A DNA stretch of 6,376 bases, from contig JAFDKD010000582.1 of the NCBI GenBank assembly GCA_019307165.1, forward strand, positions 1 through 6,376, written 5' to 3'. Source of the DNA: Deltaproteobacteria bacterium (lineage in GTDB: Bacteria; Desulfobacterota; DSM-4660; Desulfatiglandales; Desulfatiglandaceae). Position numbers and translations under genes: made by a program. The notes beneath the pieces were generated by a model, which was not told the DNA's origin, ran no database searches, and was given only the letters and a program-made list of their open reading frames with translations. Positions within the stretch are counted from its first letter, which is position 1. Every line of letters begins with the position of its first letter. Of this stretch, positions 5,813 through 6,376 are shown piece after piece.

Positions 5813-5863
5813 CCCTTCGACTTTGCTCAGGGCTTTGCTCAGGGCCGTGAGCCCGTCGAACGG
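5813..5863. repeat. Palindromic intergenic repeat with internal 12-bp tandem duplication
   Basis: The element lies between purC and the receiver-domain gene. Its ends are inverted: CCCTTCGAC...GCTCAGGG on the left and, on the opposite strand, CCGTTCGACGGGCTCACGG on the right, with TTCGAC at 5816-5821 and GTCGAA at 5855-5860. Inside, CTTTGCTCAGGG occurs twice in direct tandem (5821-5832, 5833-5844). It resembles the TTCGAC-GCTCAGG type of short palindromic repeats dispersed in many environmental bacterial genomes; that assignment is from memory of the pattern. A hairpin in the purC-receiver transcript is likely. Confidence 0.65.
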
Positions 5864-5884
5864 CAGATGATGCCTTGCTGGTGA

Positions 5885-6376
5885 TCAGAGTCCCTTTCCC
5901 GTGAGCCTTTCCAGGGCCTCCACATATTTTTCCCGGGTCTTTTGGACAATCTCCTCCGGCAACCTGGGCGGCGGCGGCGTCTTCGGCCACTGTATGTCGA
6001 TGAGATAATCCCTTAAAAACTGTTTATCGAAGCTCTTTTGGGCGCCCCCCGGTCGATAGGCGTCCATGGGCCAGAACCGGGATGAATCGGGTGTCATCAC
6101 CTCATCGATCAAGATCAGGCGGTCGTCCACAAGTCCGAATTCAAACTTGGTACTTGGTGTCCGCAACGATGATGCCCTTTTCCTCGGCCAGGTCTCTCCC
6201 GAACGTGTAGACATCCAGGCTGATCCGGCGCACTTTCTCGGCCAGTTCCGATCCGATCAGGGCCTTTGCCGCATCAAAGGTGATATTTTCATCGTGCATG
6301 CCGTCCTCAGCCTTGGTGGATGGCGTAAAAATAGGCTCCGCCAGCTTTTGAGACTCTTCCATACCCTGGGGAAGCC
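5885..6376 (-). pseudogene. purC: purC, SAICAR synthase, C-terminal part with frameshift (5' end outside window)
   Basis: PurC ligates aspartate to CAIR with ATP hydrolysis in de novo purine synthesis. The upstream frame (6376 to about 6159) reads LPQGMEESQKLAEPIFTPSTKAE, HDENITFDAAKALIGSELAEKV and RGDLAEEKGIIVADTK-type sequence (here GRDLAEEKGIIVADTK). The other frame continues FEFGLVDDRLILIDEVMTPDSSRFWP, SFDKQFLRDYL and KTREKYVEALERLTG to the TGA at 5885-5887. These are the longer, yeast-like SAICAR synthase class with HDENI and TPDSSRFWP motifs. The break falls inside the substrate-site motif DTK-FEFG and is caused by a direct 7-bp duplication (6145-6158); removing one copy restores one frame of about 160 residues. 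The N-terminal half lies right of the window. Given an otherwise intact sequence, the break is recent or an assembly error. Confidence 0.88.
6145..6158. repeat. 7-bp tandem duplication breaking purC
   Basis: ACTTGGT is present twice in direct tandem (6145-6151 and 6152-6158). In the minus-strand frame one copy gives the conserved D-T-K-F-E-F-G; two copies give D-T-K-Y-Q-V and then a TGA stop. It is the sole reason the gene is split. Confidence 0.9.

Overview
The window looks like a chromosomal piece of a free-living Gram-negative bacterium, most likely a Desulfobacterota (former Deltaproteobacteria) member. The base composition is moderately GC-rich, the DnaK, GrpE and TatC sequences are of proteobacterial type, there is a TPR/ligand-binding lipoprotein, and the intergenic DNA carries short tandem and palindromic repeats of a kind I associate with that group. 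The taxonomic call is inference from sequence style, not from a marker search.

Layout, left to right. Positions 1-168 (+) hold the last 55 codons of tatC. Positions 169-355 are a convergent intergenic spacer dominated by degenerate 7-bp tandem repeats. All remaining genes are on the minus strand. Read in the direction of transcription they are: purC (5' end beyond the right edge, frameshifted by a 7-bp tandem duplication); a palindromic repeat; a receiver-domain protein with a large insertion; a candidate terminator and a sigma70-like promoter; grpE; dnaK (frameshifted by an apparent 14-nt deletion); and a 675-aa lipoprotein with TPRs and a type I periplasmic-binding domain, resembling penicillin-binding-protein activators (LpoA/LppC-like).

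Functionally, grpE and dnaK form the Hsp70 machine (nucleotide exchange factor plus chaperone). Neither hrcA, dnaJ nor a CIRCE operator is visible next to them. The lipoprotein start codon overlaps the dnaK stop codon as ATGA, so the two are translationally coupled.

The most striking structure is a textbook intrinsic terminator (13-bp perfect stem, 5-nt loop, T8) located 26 nt after the dnaK stop codon but inside the signal-peptide codons of the lipoprotein. The same bases therefore encode a lipoprotein export signal and a transcription stop. This suggests that lipoprotein expression is attenuated relative to dnaK, possibly relieved by coupled translation.

Two housekeeping genes in 6.4 kb carry frame-breaking indels, a net loss of 14 nt and a gain of 7 nt. 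These are either assembly errors or real mutations. Both sizes are multiples of the 7-bp period seen in the intergenic repeats.
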